From assembly GCF_947487515.1 (NCBI RefSeq), contig NZ_CANKWO010000001.1, forward strand, positions 310,001 to 374,000: a DNA stretch of 64,000 bases, written 5' to 3'. The stretch's first letter is position 1, and each line of letters begins with the position of its first letter. The DNA is from an uncultured Litoreibacter sp. Its GTDB lineage: Bacteria > Pseudomonadota > Alphaproteobacteria > Rhodobacterales > Rhodobacteraceae. Under the pieces are notes generated by a model, which worked only from the letters and a program-made list of their open reading frames with translations, ran no database searches and was not told the DNA's origin. This document shows, piece by piece, positions 45,275 to 53,754 of the stretch. Made by a program: the position numbers and the translations under genes.

Positions 45275-45306
45275 CTAAGTGTCCACTATCGATGGTGGAC
45301 ACTTAG
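45275..45306. promoter_or_regulatory. Strong hairpin upstream of tnpA
   Basis: CTAAGTGTCCAC (45275-45286) pairs perfectly with GTGGACACTTAG (45295-45306) around an eight-base loop. Lying between the IS end and tnpA, it may stop impinging transcription or hide the tnpA start in read-through messages, as in other IS families. Confidence 0.5.
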
Positions 45307-45347
45307 TTCATCCCAAAACACTCCGGCAGAGCGGGTTCACCAAACGC

Positions 45348-46547
45348 TTACACCTTGGGAAGCGAAACAATAGTTGCAGTGCACCCATTTACATAGCCAG
45401 ACCACCTTTCCATCAATACCCTCCGCTTATCAAGTAAATCAGACCGCGCATAAGCCCGCTCAACATCCGACCCCACTTTATGTGCCAAACTCATTTCGGC
45501 CACCTCACGGGGCGCGTTTGCGGCCTCAGACGCCCAATCTCGGAACGTCGAGCGGAAACCGTGGACCGTAACGCCCACAACAGCCATTCGGCGCAAGAGC
45601 ATCAGCATCGACATATTGGATAGAGGTTTGTGGCGCTTCTGGCCTTCAAACACGACTTCCGACTTCATCACCTTCAATGGCTCAATGATTGCCAACATCT
45701 CGTCAGTCAGCGGGACACGGTGCGCCGATCCAGTTTTCATGCGCTCCTCTGGGCAGGTCCAAACACGCGCCTCAAGGTCCAATTCTTCCCAACGCATCCC
45801 CAAGACCTCGCCCGTGCGGCTTCCAGTCAAGCAAGTGAACATCAGCGCCTTAGCCGCCATCGCGTTGCGGCTTTGCAAGTCAGCATAGAAAGCTGGAACG
45901 TCTTGCCACCGCATCGCCTTGTGGTGCTTCGGCTTGGCAGTGATCTTGGGTAACACCTTCCCGTCCTTGATCGACGTGACGGGGTTTTCGCCAGATCGCA
46001 GTCCTTTCGACTTGGCCACATCCAAAACCGTCTTGATACGTTGGGACAAACGCCGCGCGGTTTCGTGCTTTTCCGTCCAGATTGGGGAAAGGCACATCAG
46101 CACCTCCGGTTGGTCAATGCTATCGACGGGCATTCGCCCGATCTTGGGGAAAGCATAGTCGCGCAAGGTGTTGATCCATTGCTGCCCATGCTTGGCGTTT
46201 TTCCAAGCTGGCATCCGGTCAATGTGGACTTGCTGGGCGAACTCCTCAAACGTCGGAATATCGCGCTGGGCATTGAAACGTGGGTTCAGACCCTGTTTAG
46301 CCATGCGCCGGTATTCCAGCGCCCTCTCGCGGGCTTGGTTGATCGTGACCACATCAGCGCCACCTAACCCAAAGTCAGTGCGTAGCGGTGCGCCCTTCTT
46401 GTTCTTTTGGCCTTTGACGACCACACGGACAATCCAGCGTCGTGCGCCAGATGGATCAACAACCAGATAAAGCCCCCCGCCATCGCCATGACGCCCCGCG
46501 CCAAGGTTCTCAACGAGCTTCTTTGTTAGCTTACCGGTTAGAGCCAT
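45348..46547 (-). CDS. int: Tyrosine integrase of the island (DUF4102 arm type)
   Basis: The likely enzyme that inserted the island into tRNA-Ser. It has 399 residues from the ATG at 46547; the frame before it is not conserved-looking. The arm-binding domain is KLTKKLVENLGAGRHGDGGGLYLVV. Catalytic residues are in TGSRTGEVLGMRWEE (Arg), HGFRSTFRDWA (His-x2-Arg), LAHKVG (second His) and ERAYARSD (Tyr). It reads away from the tRNA, next to attR. The TAA stop lies inside the terminal bases of the IS66 element, so the last residues may be altered, but all catalytic residues are intact. Confidence 0.92.
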   Translation of the reverse strand: MALTGKLTKKLVENLGAGRHGDGGGLYLVVDPSGARRWIVRVVVKGQKNKKGAPLRTDFGLGGADVVTINQARERALEYRRMAKQGLNPRFNAQRDIPTFEEFAQQVHIDRMPAWKNAKHGQQWINTLRDYAFPKIGRMPVDSIDQPEVLMCLSPIWTEKHETARRLSQRIKTVLDVAKSKGLRSGENPVTSIKDGKVLPKITAKPKHHKAMRWQDVPAFYADLQSRNAMAAKALMFTCLTGSRTGEVLGMRWEELDLEARVWTCPEERMKTGSAHRVPLTDEMLAIIEPLKVMKSEVVFEGQKRHKPLSNMSMLMLLRRMAVVGVTVHGFRSTFRDWASEAANAPREVAEMSLAHKVGSDVERAYARSDLLDKRRVLMERWSGYVNGCTATIVSLPKV

Positions 46548-46645
46548 TTGAGAATACCACCATTCATACCACTCAAGGAACGAATATAGGCGACATCGAA
46601 AGAAACTCAATGAAAACAACAACTGCCACTACAGCCATAAAAACA

Positions 46646-46671
46646 AACAAAAAAGGTCGCTCAAGGCGACC
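46646..46671 (-). terminator. Rho-independent terminator of tRNA-Ser
   Basis: On the minus strand GGTCGC and GCGACC form a six-base stem around five bases, followed by a run of T (plus-strand A run ending at 46654). It lies 27 bases beyond the tRNA 3' end, on the island side of attR. Confidence 0.7.
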
Positions 46672-46697
46672 AATACAAACTCAACAAAATGGGGTGG

Positions 46698-46711
46698 TGG
46701 CGGACAGACAG
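46698..46711 (+). repeat. attR: 14-bp repeat inside the tRNA-Ser 3' end
   Basis: TGGCGGACAGACAG, the plus-strand view of the tRNA CCA end and 3' acceptor arm, is repeated exactly at 29113. The integrated element thus restored the tRNA. Confidence 0.7.
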
Positions 46712-46787
46712 GGATTCGAACCCTGGAGACGGTCTCCCGCCTACACACTTTCCAGGCGTGCGCCTTCGACCACTCGGCCACCTGTCC
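46698..46787 (-). tRNA. tRNA-Ser (anticodon GGA)
   Basis: A 90-base class II tRNA with a long variable arm. The acceptor stem GGACAGG pairs with TCTGTCC (one G-U), the anticodon stem-loop is CACGC-CTGGAAA-GTGTG giving anticodon GGA, and the T arm is CAGGG-TTCGAAT-CCCTG. CCA is encoded. It decodes UCC and UCU. Confidence 0.96.
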
Positions 46788-46958
46788 GTGGCGCAGGGTG
46801 TAGCCAAAACCATGGGGGATGCGCAAGGGGCAAATAGCGCTTTTCGACAAGAGTTTAACCGAAGGGTGGCATGGCAGTATGTTCGCTGCACGAATAGGGC
46901 GTGCTCGGCCGGTATTTTCGCCCCAACCTGCCCCGATCTTGGGCAGGTTATGGGCCGC

Positions 46959-49385
46959 TCACACGTCCTTCTTTGCGGGCTTGCGGGGGGCCGCCTTTTT
47001 GGGGGCAGCTTTCGGAGCCGCAGGCGGGGCCAAGGCTTCTGGATTGCGCAGCCAGACGTCGCGTTGGGCAAAGGGTATCTCTAGGCCTTCCTCGGCAAAT
47101 CGGCGGGCGATTTCATGGTTGATATTGGTTGTCACTGACAATGAGTAATTCACGTCGCGCAAAATGGCCCGAATTTCAAAGTCCATCGAATCCGCCCCAA
47201 AGCCACGGAAGTGCACAGCTGGCGGCGGGTTGAGGATGACCAATGGTTCGGCTTCGGCAATTTCCCGCAATATCGCCTCGACCCGTTTGGTATCCGTGCC
47301 GTAGGCCACGCCGATTGGCACAATAATCCGGCCCGCCAAATTGCCTTTGGTCCAGTTTGTTACAGATGTAGAGATCAAGTCGGCGTTGGGAACGATCACG
47401 TCACGGCGGTCGAATGTTTCAACCCGCGTTGCACGCACCGAGATGTCGCGCACGACCCCCATGGTGCCGCCGACCTCGATCCAGTCCCCCTCCGAGATCG
47501 GGCGCTCGATCAGCAAAATTATGCCCGACACGAAGTTGGACACGATTGTCTGCAACCCGAAGCCGATGCCAACAGACAAGGCCCCCGCCACAATCGCCAA
47601 AGAGGACAGATCGATGCCGGCACTGGTAATCGCAATCACCGCGGCAAGGAAAATCCCGATATAGCCCGCCCCAGAGACCATTGCATTTCGCCCGCCGGTA
47701 TCAAGTTTGGTACGGGGCAAAATCTGGGTTTTCAGCGTCCCTTGCAGCAACCGCGTCAACCCGTATCCAAGCGCGAACACAAAGGCGAATTTCAAGAAAT
47801 CCACGGGTGAGATGCGGCTTTCGCCCAAGGGCACCCCTGCCGATATGATCGCCCAGGCTTCGCTAAGGTCCGTGACACGGGCCCCCCAGATCAGCGCCAG
47901 AACCGGCAGTGAACACAGCGCCAGCGCAAAACCGACCAACACCGGAATTAACCCAGTAGTGCCAGCGTCTTCCCCGCGGACCATCGCGTAGATATCGCGC
48001 ACCAGCCGTTGCAAAATGGCGACCCCCGCCAAAAGGGCCAGCGTCAAATAGCTGGAGAAGACCAGCGCATTCCCTGCAAAAGTATAGCCGATTGCCGCAA
48101 GGATGGGGCCAACCACGGCGACAATACGCGCTGCCCGCCCCAAGTACCGCAAAATCAGCCCAGCGGAGGCATCCGTGGCCGAAAGCCCCGTCTCCGCCGT
48201 CTCGCTGTCCTCAAGCGCGCGAGCCTGCGCCATCGCAGCTGAGGCAATCATCAATTGCGCAATCCGGAACAAAAACAGCCCCGCCAATACGATCACCGGC
48301 AACCCCAGAACCGAAGCTGTGGTCTCCGAGATCAGGTCCATTTCCAGCAAACCCGAGACAGCAACATCCCCCGCCAGCAGCAATCCCGCAACATTGATCA
48401 GCAGGCGTATTTGCAGCCCCTGCCCGTCCGTCAGAACAAGCAGCGGATGCGGCGGATAGGCCGGAGGGGCCACTTGGCGGCCCAGCCAGCGCGCAATATA
48501 GGCAATCGTTGCAAAGGCGACTGCGATGTCCAACACAAGGCTGCCGACACTGCCGGTCAACTCACTGCGTTCAACGGCGTGGCGTAGCATCAACAGGCCG
48601 ATCAACGGCAGACAGAGCGCCAGCAAGGACGTCAGGAACACCCCCACCCGAACACGCGCACGGCTGGCATGCCTGCTGCCACGCAACGCCGCGGTGGCGC
48701 GCTCTATCCAAGCACTGCCTCGGACAACGAAGGCGATCCCGACCAAGACCAAAACTGCAATCAGCGGCAAACTTCCCTTTAGCGTCTCGGATCGTAGCGG
48801 GGAGGCAAGATTGCTGTTCACTTCGGAGGTGATCTTACCGGTAATTCCAGCCAAAGAGATCGCCGCCTCGGGCCAAAGCGCGGGGTTTAAAGGTGTCGGG
48901 TTCAGCTCCAGAATTTGGTTTGTTTGACGGTCGCGCAGAATACTGTCCAAGCGCGAAACAAGACCATCCGCGCGGGCATGGGCTTCTTCAGCGCGGCGCA
49001 CAGGAGCCGTTGCGGCCTCCAACTCGGTGTTGAGTTCTTTGCGGCGGGTTGCAATTTCCTCTGCCTCTTGCTGGCCATCGTCGGGCAGCGGGCCAAGCGC
49101 GGTTATTTGATCTTGCAGCGTCGATATCTGCTTGCTGTTGGTGCCTTGCCGTTGCGAAAACAGGTCACGCCATGATGTCAGCTGCGCGCGCAGGGATTGC
49201 AGACCTTCCACCGAGGCGCGATTGGCCTCCAGCACCTCATTGCTGCGCACCGCGTCGCGTTCCCATGCCGCGTAGTCAGGGCCACCCGAGCTGGTCGTAA
49301 CAGCCTGCGCCATAGCCGGCCCCTGCCCTGACGTGGTGGCAAGGCACAGCGTCAGCGCAACAAGAAACGCGCGTAAAAGGGTCAT
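46959..49385 (-). CDS. Large MscS-type mechanosensitive channel with DUF3772
   Basis: An inner-membrane channel of 808 residues that opens under osmotic tension. Residues 1-27 form a signal peptide. A periplasmic DUF3772 domain with coiled-coil (LQDQITALGPLP, RRKELNTELEAA) follows, then about ten membrane helices. The MscS core is GFGLQTIVSNFVSGIILLIERPISEGDWIEVGG with the glycine-rich pore helix. The end is Lys/Ala/Pro-rich (PKAAPKKAAPRKPAKKDV). It begins six bases after cysK, so they are cotranscribed. Closest to MscK/YbdG-like large channels. Confidence 0.92.
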   Translation of the reverse strand: MTLLRAFLVALTLCLATTSGQGPAMAQAVTTSSGGPDYAAWERDAVRSNEVLEANRASVEGLQSLRAQLTSWRDLFSQRQGTNSKQISTLQDQITALGPLPDDGQQEAEEIATRRKELNTELEAATAPVRRAEEAHARADGLVSRLDSILRDRQTNQILELNPTPLNPALWPEAAISLAGITGKITSEVNSNLASPLRSETLKGSLPLIAVLVLVGIAFVVRGSAWIERATAALRGSRHASRARVRVGVFLTSLLALCLPLIGLLMLRHAVERSELTGSVGSLVLDIAVAFATIAYIARWLGRQVAPPAYPPHPLLVLTDGQGLQIRLLINVAGLLLAGDVAVSGLLEMDLISETTASVLGLPVIVLAGLFLFRIAQLMIASAAMAQARALEDSETAETGLSATDASAGLILRYLGRAARIVAVVGPILAAIGYTFAGNALVFSSYLTLALLAGVAILQRLVRDIYAMVRGEDAGTTGLIPVLVGFALALCSLPVLALIWGARVTDLSEAWAIISAGVPLGESRISPVDFLKFAFVFALGYGLTRLLQGTLKTQILPRTKLDTGGRNAMVSGAGYIGIFLAAVIAITSAGIDLSSLAIVAGALSVGIGFGLQTIVSNFVSGIILLIERPISEGDWIEVGGTMGVVRDISVRATRVETFDRRDVIVPNADLISTSVTNWTKGNLAGRIIVPIGVAYGTDTKRVEAILREIAEAEPLVILNPPPAVHFRGFGADSMDFEIRAILRDVNYSLSVTTNINHEIARRFAEEGLEIPFAQRDVWLRNPEALAPPAAPKAAPKKAAPRKPAKKDV

Positions 49386-49391
49386 GGCAAT

Positions 49392-50426
49392 TTATTCCTG
49401 TTCAAACATATCCGGCATCGGCGTCGCGCCATTGGCCAGCCATTCGGGGTACGGCAGCCCTTTCTCTTTCAGGAACTCTGGATTCCAAAGCTTGGCTTGA
49501 TACCGAGTCCCATAGTCGCACAGAACAGTCACAATCGTATGTCCCGGCCCCATGTCCTTGGCCATGCGAATAGCCCCTGCCACATTCACGCCAGATGAGG
49601 CGCCCAAGCACAGGCCTTCGTCCGCCAATAGGTCAAACACCACCGGCAAAGCTTCCTCGTCAGGGATCTGGTAGGTGTAATCCGGCGTGAAACCCTCAAG
49701 GTTCTTGGTAATGCGCACCTGCCCGATGCCCTCGGCAATGGAGCCTCCCTCCATGGTCAGCTCGCCTTTGGTATACCAGTCAAACAACGCGGCCCCCATT
49801 GGGTCGGCCAAACCGATCTTCACGCCTTTGGGCTGCAGGGCCATAGATGTCCCCGCCAATGTGCCACCAGACCCGACGGCGCAAATGAAGCCGTCAACCT
49901 TGCCGCCTGTTTGTTCCCAAATTTCGGGACCGGTGGTTTCTACATGCGCTTGGCGGTTGGCGACATTGTCGAACTGATTGGCCCAGATTGCGCCGTTTGG
50001 CTCGGTCTCATTCAGCTTCTTTGCCAAACGTTCGGAATAGCGAATAAAGTTGTTTGGCTTGCGGTAAGGGGCTGCGGGAACCTGCACCAACTCAGCCCCT
50101 GCCAGACGCAACATGTCTTTCTTTTCTTGGCTTTGGGTCTCTGGAATGACGATGACCGTCTTAAAGCCCATGGACGCACCAACAAGCGCCAAGCCGATGC
50201 CGGTGTTGCCCGCCGTGCCCTCAACGATTGTGCCGCCCGGCTTCAACGCCCCGGAGGCAATCGCGTCGCGAATGATATAAAGCGCAGGCCGGTCCTTCAC
50301 CGACTGGCCCGGGTTCATAAACTCGGCCTTCCCCAAGATTTCACAGCCCGTCGCATCGCTGGCGGCATTCAAACGGATCAAGGGCGTGTTGCCCACCAAA
50401 TCAGCTAGGTTTTTCGTGATGGCCAT
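49392..50426 (-). CDS. cysK: Cysteine synthase A
   Basis: O-acetylserine sulfhydrylase making cysteine with PLP in the cytoplasm. It has 344 residues from the ATG at 50426, which has AGGAG ten bases upstream. The PLP lysine is in NPGQSVKDRPA, and GTAGNTGIGLA and VGSGGTLAG hold the phosphate and substrate sites. It lies in the trgA-trgB-cysK arrangement known for tellurite resistance in Rhodobacter, where cysteine metabolism affects tellurite reduction. Confidence 0.94.
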   Translation of the reverse strand: MAITKNLADLVGNTPLIRLNAASDATGCEILGKAEFMNPGQSVKDRPALYIIRDAIASGALKPGGTIVEGTAGNTGIGLALVGASMGFKTVIVIPETQSQEKKDMLRLAGAELVQVPAAPYRKPNNFIRYSERLAKKLNETEPNGAIWANQFDNVANRQAHVETTGPEIWEQTGGKVDGFICAVGSGGTLAGTSMALQPKGVKIGLADPMGAALFDWYTKGELTMEGGSIAEGIGQVRITKNLEGFTPDYTYQIPDEEALPVVFDLLADEGLCLGASSGVNVAGAIRMAKDMGPGHTIVTVLCDYGTRYQAKLWNPEFLKEKGLPYPEWLANGATPMPDMFEQE

Positions 50427-50483
50427 CTGCGGGCAACTCCTGTTCAACGCTGCGACAATAGATATGCGTCGGGGCGGCTGAAC

Positions 50484-51620
50484 TCAAGCGCCGGATGCAG
50501 CGGAGCGAAGCCTCTCGCGTTCGCGCTCAAGGAACATCGCGCAGATCAACAACGGGCCGTTTTGCACCTCTCCGCTGCGCAGGGCGGACATAAGATCGCC
50601 GAAAGGGACCACCAAAGAACGAATGTCTTCCCCCTCACTTGGTAAACCACCAATCCCCGCGACCTCTGGCGGCAAATCCGCCAAGCCGATGTAGCAGTAA
50701 AGATATTCCATCAGCGCCCCGGGTGACGGGTAGTAATTGGCCGCAGGCAGCAATTCCTTCAAGGTTATTCCCGCCTCTTCAAATGCTTCGCGCCGCGCCG
50801 ACATTTCCGGCGTTTCGCCGCCATCAATACGCCCCGCGATGGCTTCCAACCCCCATGGGTTCATGTCGCCACGCGCAAACGGAGCCGCACGGAACTGCTC
50901 GATCAACAACACGGTGTCGCGCAGGGGGTCGTAGGGCAGCACCACGGCTGCATCGACCGAAACGAAGACTTCGCGGTGAATAAGCTGCTCGCCACCGTCA
51001 AATCGCGGGTGGCGCAGGCTCAGCTCATCCATCGCAAAGAAGCGCGAATAGGGTCGGTTTTGCGCCTCCAGCGTGACGGCGTCGCGCCCAGCACCTTGGC
51101 GCAGCGCGTTGGGGATACGCTCCGCGCGGGCATTGACCCGCGACTGCGCCCGAGACCGGATCGAGCCAAGCTTGCCTTGCAGGGCGGAAAGAGTGGTTTG
51201 GCCAAACATCCCCATGATCTCATGGGCAGCCTCTCGGGTCATCGCCCCCTGAGAGCGTTGCCAGTCAGCCAAACACCATTCGGCCCCTTTGGAATACTGA
51301 TCGCCTGTTGGCCGGTAAACCTGCGCGCCGCGCCCATCCGCCAACACAACAGGCTGCAAAGCGTAGCCATAGGGGGCCTCGTAGTAGTCAAGCCGCGCGA
51401 CTTGTTGCGCCGTGAGCCCCTCCAACAGCAGCCCCTTAGCCTGATCCCCGACGGACGGTAGCAGCAATGGGAAACTCTCTCCTGCAGCGGTGAAAACCGC
51501 ATGATCTTGCAGCACCACAGGTTGCGCATCTGCCACAGCACCCAGAACGATTTGCAGCAGGTCGGGGTCCGTGAGCGTGCCAAACAGCACAATCCCATCG
51601 GGCGATTTTACGGGGGGCAT
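50484..51620 (-). CDS. trgB: TrgB: GGCT-like plus NUDIX hydrolase fusion
   Basis: A 378-residue protein with two domains. The N-terminus (IVLFGTLTDPDLLQIVLG) is a gamma-glutamyl cyclotransferase/AIG2-like fold. The C-terminal half is NUDIX, with the box GRIDGGETPEMSARREAFEEAG matching Gx5Ex7REUxEExG and PWGLEAIAG before it, as in ADP-ribose pyrophosphatases. The start is the ATG at 51620, four bases after the trgA stop. TrgB is known from the Rhodobacter sphaeroides tellurite locus; how it helps is not clear, and NUDIX cleavage of ADP-ribose is expected. Confidence 0.88.
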   Translation of the reverse strand: MPPVKSPDGIVLFGTLTDPDLLQIVLGAVADAQPVVLQDHAVFTAAGESFPLLLPSVGDQAKGLLLEGLTAQQVARLDYYEAPYGYALQPVVLADGRGAQVYRPTGDQYSKGAEWCLADWQRSQGAMTREAAHEIMGMFGQTTLSALQGKLGSIRSRAQSRVNARAERIPNALRQGAGRDAVTLEAQNRPYSRFFAMDELSLRHPRFDGGEQLIHREVFVSVDAAVVLPYDPLRDTVLLIEQFRAAPFARGDMNPWGLEAIAGRIDGGETPEMSARREAFEEAGITLKELLPAANYYPSPGALMEYLYCYIGLADLPPEVAGIGGLPSEGEDIRSLVVPFGDLMSALRSGEVQNGPLLICAMFLERERERLRSAASGA

Positions 51621-51624
51621 AGAG

Positions 51625-52065
51625 TTACTCGAATTTCCGGTGGGCCCATTCGGACGCAAGACCTCCAATGAACCCTCCCACCACAATCGTGACCAAAATA
51701 TAGGGGTTCAACAGCAGCAGCGCATAGTCGAGCATCAGGGCGAATACATCGACCAATGCATCCATCGGGCCATCATATTGAAGGCGTCTCGACTTGGTGA
51801 TCATCAAAGAAATCGAAAACACCAAAAGCACGGAAACAGTTGACACAACAATGGCATAGAAGCCGGAGTTCATGCTAACCCCGTAATTTTTTCCAACCAG
51901 TTTCCCCATAATGCGCCACCCGACGACCATCGGCACAAAGACGCAAACTTGCACCAGCCAGTTCAGCGGCTGCCCCTCCGGCATGGTGGCGCGCAGCATC
52001 TCCGCGACCAGATATCCGGTAACGGCAAACACGAAGGCTGCGACAAGTTTGGCGGAGGTGGGCAT
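51625..52065 (-). CDS. trgA: TrgA family tellurium resistance membrane protein
   Basis: A 146-residue inner-membrane protein with four hydrophobic helices (at about 5-25, 37-55, 68-90, 105-135). LVAAFVFAVTGYLVAEMLR at the N-terminus and VVGWRIMGKLVGKNYG are typical of TrgA. With trgB and cysK it forms the tellurite resistance unit. It reads on the same strand after the photolyase would; the gene order on the minus strand is phrB, trgA, trgB, cysK, mscS. Confidence 0.88.
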   Translation of the reverse strand: MPTSAKLVAAFVFAVTGYLVAEMLRATMPEGQPLNWLVQVCVFVPMVVGWRIMGKLVGKNYGVSMNSGFYAIVVSTVSVLLVFSISLMITKSRRLQYDGPMDALVDVFALMLDYALLLLNPYILVTIVVGGFIGGLASEWAHRKFE

Positions 52066-52187
52066 ATGAACGTCTCGGCTTTGTGGTTCGGTGTCGGTGT
52101 TTCGCCCCAGTGTTCACTTCAAACCTTGCAGGCGCAAGAGGTCGCGGTGATTTTTTCTACGCCGCCCCATGCGCCCTGCCCCCCGAA

Positions 52188-53606
52188 CTACCCGCGGGTT
52201 TTATACGCCTCCAGCGCCCGCTGCCGCCCCTGTGCCAGCCCCACAATCGGTTGAGGCGGATAGGCGTCCTCAAAGGATAACCCCCAAGACGCAGGGATGG
52301 CGCGAAAGTAGTCGCGCGCCTCCTCGCCGCAATCCGCATAGGCTTGCGCAAGATAGCGTGCACGGTAGCGCCGGTCTGGGTCAAACTTCTCGGCCTGCGT
52401 GTCGGGGTTGAACACACGAAAATAGGGCGAGGCATCCGGCCCGCATCCCGCAGACCATTGCCAGCCCATCGCGTTTGAAGCCGGATCCCAATCCAGCAAA
52501 CACTGCGCGAACCACGCCTGCCCAATTTTCCAATGGGTCATCAGATGTTTGGTCAGGTAGGAGGCGACAATCATCCGCCCGCGATTGTGCATATAACCTG
52601 TCACATACAACTCTCGCATAGCAGCATCGACCAAGTGCACCCCCGTACGCCCCTGCGTCCACGCAACAACTTCGGGGGTCGTTTCATCAGTATTCCAAGG
52701 AAATGCGTCCCACTCCGCCCGCCAGTTTTCGGATATGATATGTGGCGTATGAAATGCCAGATGGTAGGCGAAATCGCGCCAGACCAATTCCTTCAAAAAC
52801 ACCTCTGCCCCTGACTGCCCCATGCTCAAGGACATCCGGCCCGCGTGAAAGCACATGCGCGGGGAGATTTCGCCGTAAGTCAGGTTCTCGGATAGCATCG
52901 AGGTTCCACGTATCCCCATTTGGTCACGGGCCAAAGCATACTCCGGTAGCGCCAAATCGATGAACTCTGCCAATCTGGCCTGCGCGGCCGCTTCGCCGAC
53001 CACCACATGTTTGGACAAGATGCGCATCCCGCGCTGCATCCCTGCCCCCATGCCCCAAGTGGATATATCCTCGGACGCGGGCCAGTGCGATGGCGCCGGT
53101 AAGGCCCGCACCGCTGGCACGCAGGGGGCCAGATCACGCCCGCGCACGGCCTTCCACATCGGCGTAAAAACTTTGTAGTAGCCGCCTGTTTTGGTCTGCA
53201 CGGACCATGGCTCGAACAAGACATGCCCCGCAAAGCTATGCGCCGCTACGCCTTGGGCTTTGAGGCTGCTCTTGACCGCCGTGTCGCGGGCAATCGATGC
53301 CGGATCATAGCCGCGGGACCACCACACAGCCCCTGCACCGGTTTCTGCGATCAGCTCCTTCAACACATCCAAAGCAGGCCCACGCCGCAACACCAAATCA
53401 GAGCCGATCCCTTGCAAGACCTCTTGAAAATGGGACACAGCCAGCCCCATCCGCCATTTCGGTGCGGCCCCTAGGCCGTCAACGGCCTCGTCATGGATAA
53501 ACACGGGAATAACGGGTCGCCCCGTCTGGGCCGCTTGCGACAGCCCTTCGTGGTCCGACAGGCGCAAATCGCGGCGCATCCAAAACAAGATCGCAGATTG
53601 GGTCAT
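52188..53606 (-). CDS. phrB: Deoxyribodipyrimidine photolyase
   Basis: Repairs cyclobutane pyrimidine dimers with blue light. The 472-residue protein has the N-terminal antenna domain (ILFWMRRDLRLSDHEGL). The FAD domain shows LTYGEISPRMCFHAG and ELVWRDFAYHLAFH, with the C-terminal signature WDPASNAMGWQWSAGCGPDA. I use the ATG at 53606; codons upstream run into the terminator. It is class I CPD type rather than (6-4) type by the WQWSAG region. Confidence 0.93.
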   Translation of the reverse strand: MTQSAILFWMRRDLRLSDHEGLSQAAQTGRPVIPVFIHDEAVDGLGAAPKWRMGLAVSHFQEVLQGIGSDLVLRRGPALDVLKELIAETGAGAVWWSRGYDPASIARDTAVKSSLKAQGVAAHSFAGHVLFEPWSVQTKTGGYYKVFTPMWKAVRGRDLAPCVPAVRALPAPSHWPASEDISTWGMGAGMQRGMRILSKHVVVGEAAAQARLAEFIDLALPEYALARDQMGIRGTSMLSENLTYGEISPRMCFHAGRMSLSMGQSGAEVFLKELVWRDFAYHLAFHTPHIISENWRAEWDAFPWNTDETTPEVVAWTQGRTGVHLVDAAMRELYVTGYMHNRGRMIVASYLTKHLMTHWKIGQAWFAQCLLDWDPASNAMGWQWSAGCGPDASPYFRVFNPDTQAEKFDPDRRYRARYLAQAYADCGEEARDYFRAIPASWGLSFEDAYPPQPIVGLAQGRQRALEAYKTRG

Positions 53607-53700
53607 CGGGAGAGGGATATCATGGTCATACCTGCCAAAGAGGACAGGCAATGCGGGCCTTTGTCCAGATGGAAACACCCAAAACACCCCGCCCAATAAG

Positions 53701-53730
53701 AAAAAGCCCCGATACAAAGACCGGGGCTTT
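53701..53730 (-). terminator. Rho-independent terminator of the BCCT gene
   Basis: A nine-base stem, AAAGCCCCG with CGGGGCTTT, lies 25 bases past the BCCT stop. On the minus strand it continues into a T run, a classic intrinsic terminator. Confidence 0.85.
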
Positions 53731-53754
53731 CAAAGAGTTTATGATCTGGTCGAT

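Larger units (their letters stand above)
42946..45351 (-). mobile_element. IS66-family insertion sequence
   Basis: A complete three-gene IS66 element (tnpA, tnpB, tnpC) of about 2.4 kb. Both ends begin GTAAGCG reading inward (42946 on plus, 45351 on minus), followed by imperfect matching. The eight bases outside (GTCGAGCC on the left, ACCTTGGG on the right) do not match, so the expected 8-bp target duplication is absent. The left end cuts a Hint gene and the right end supplies the stop codon of the integrase. Confidence 0.85.
29113..46711. mobile_element. Genomic island at tRNA-Ser(GGA), about 17.6 kb
   Basis: The island is bounded by a 14-bp direct repeat whose right copy is the 3' end of tRNA-Ser. 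A tyrosine integrase of the tRNA-targeting type reads away from the tRNA, next to attR. The contents are accessory: a restriction-methylation fusion and a DUF262 protein, a second recombinase with small DNA-binding genes, a giant RTX protein with a small membrane partner, and an IS66 copy. Composition is lower in GC and varies more than in the flanks. The short repeat makes the exact left edge less sure than the right. No conjugation or phage structural genes were seen, so it is not self-transmissible. Confidence 0.78.
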
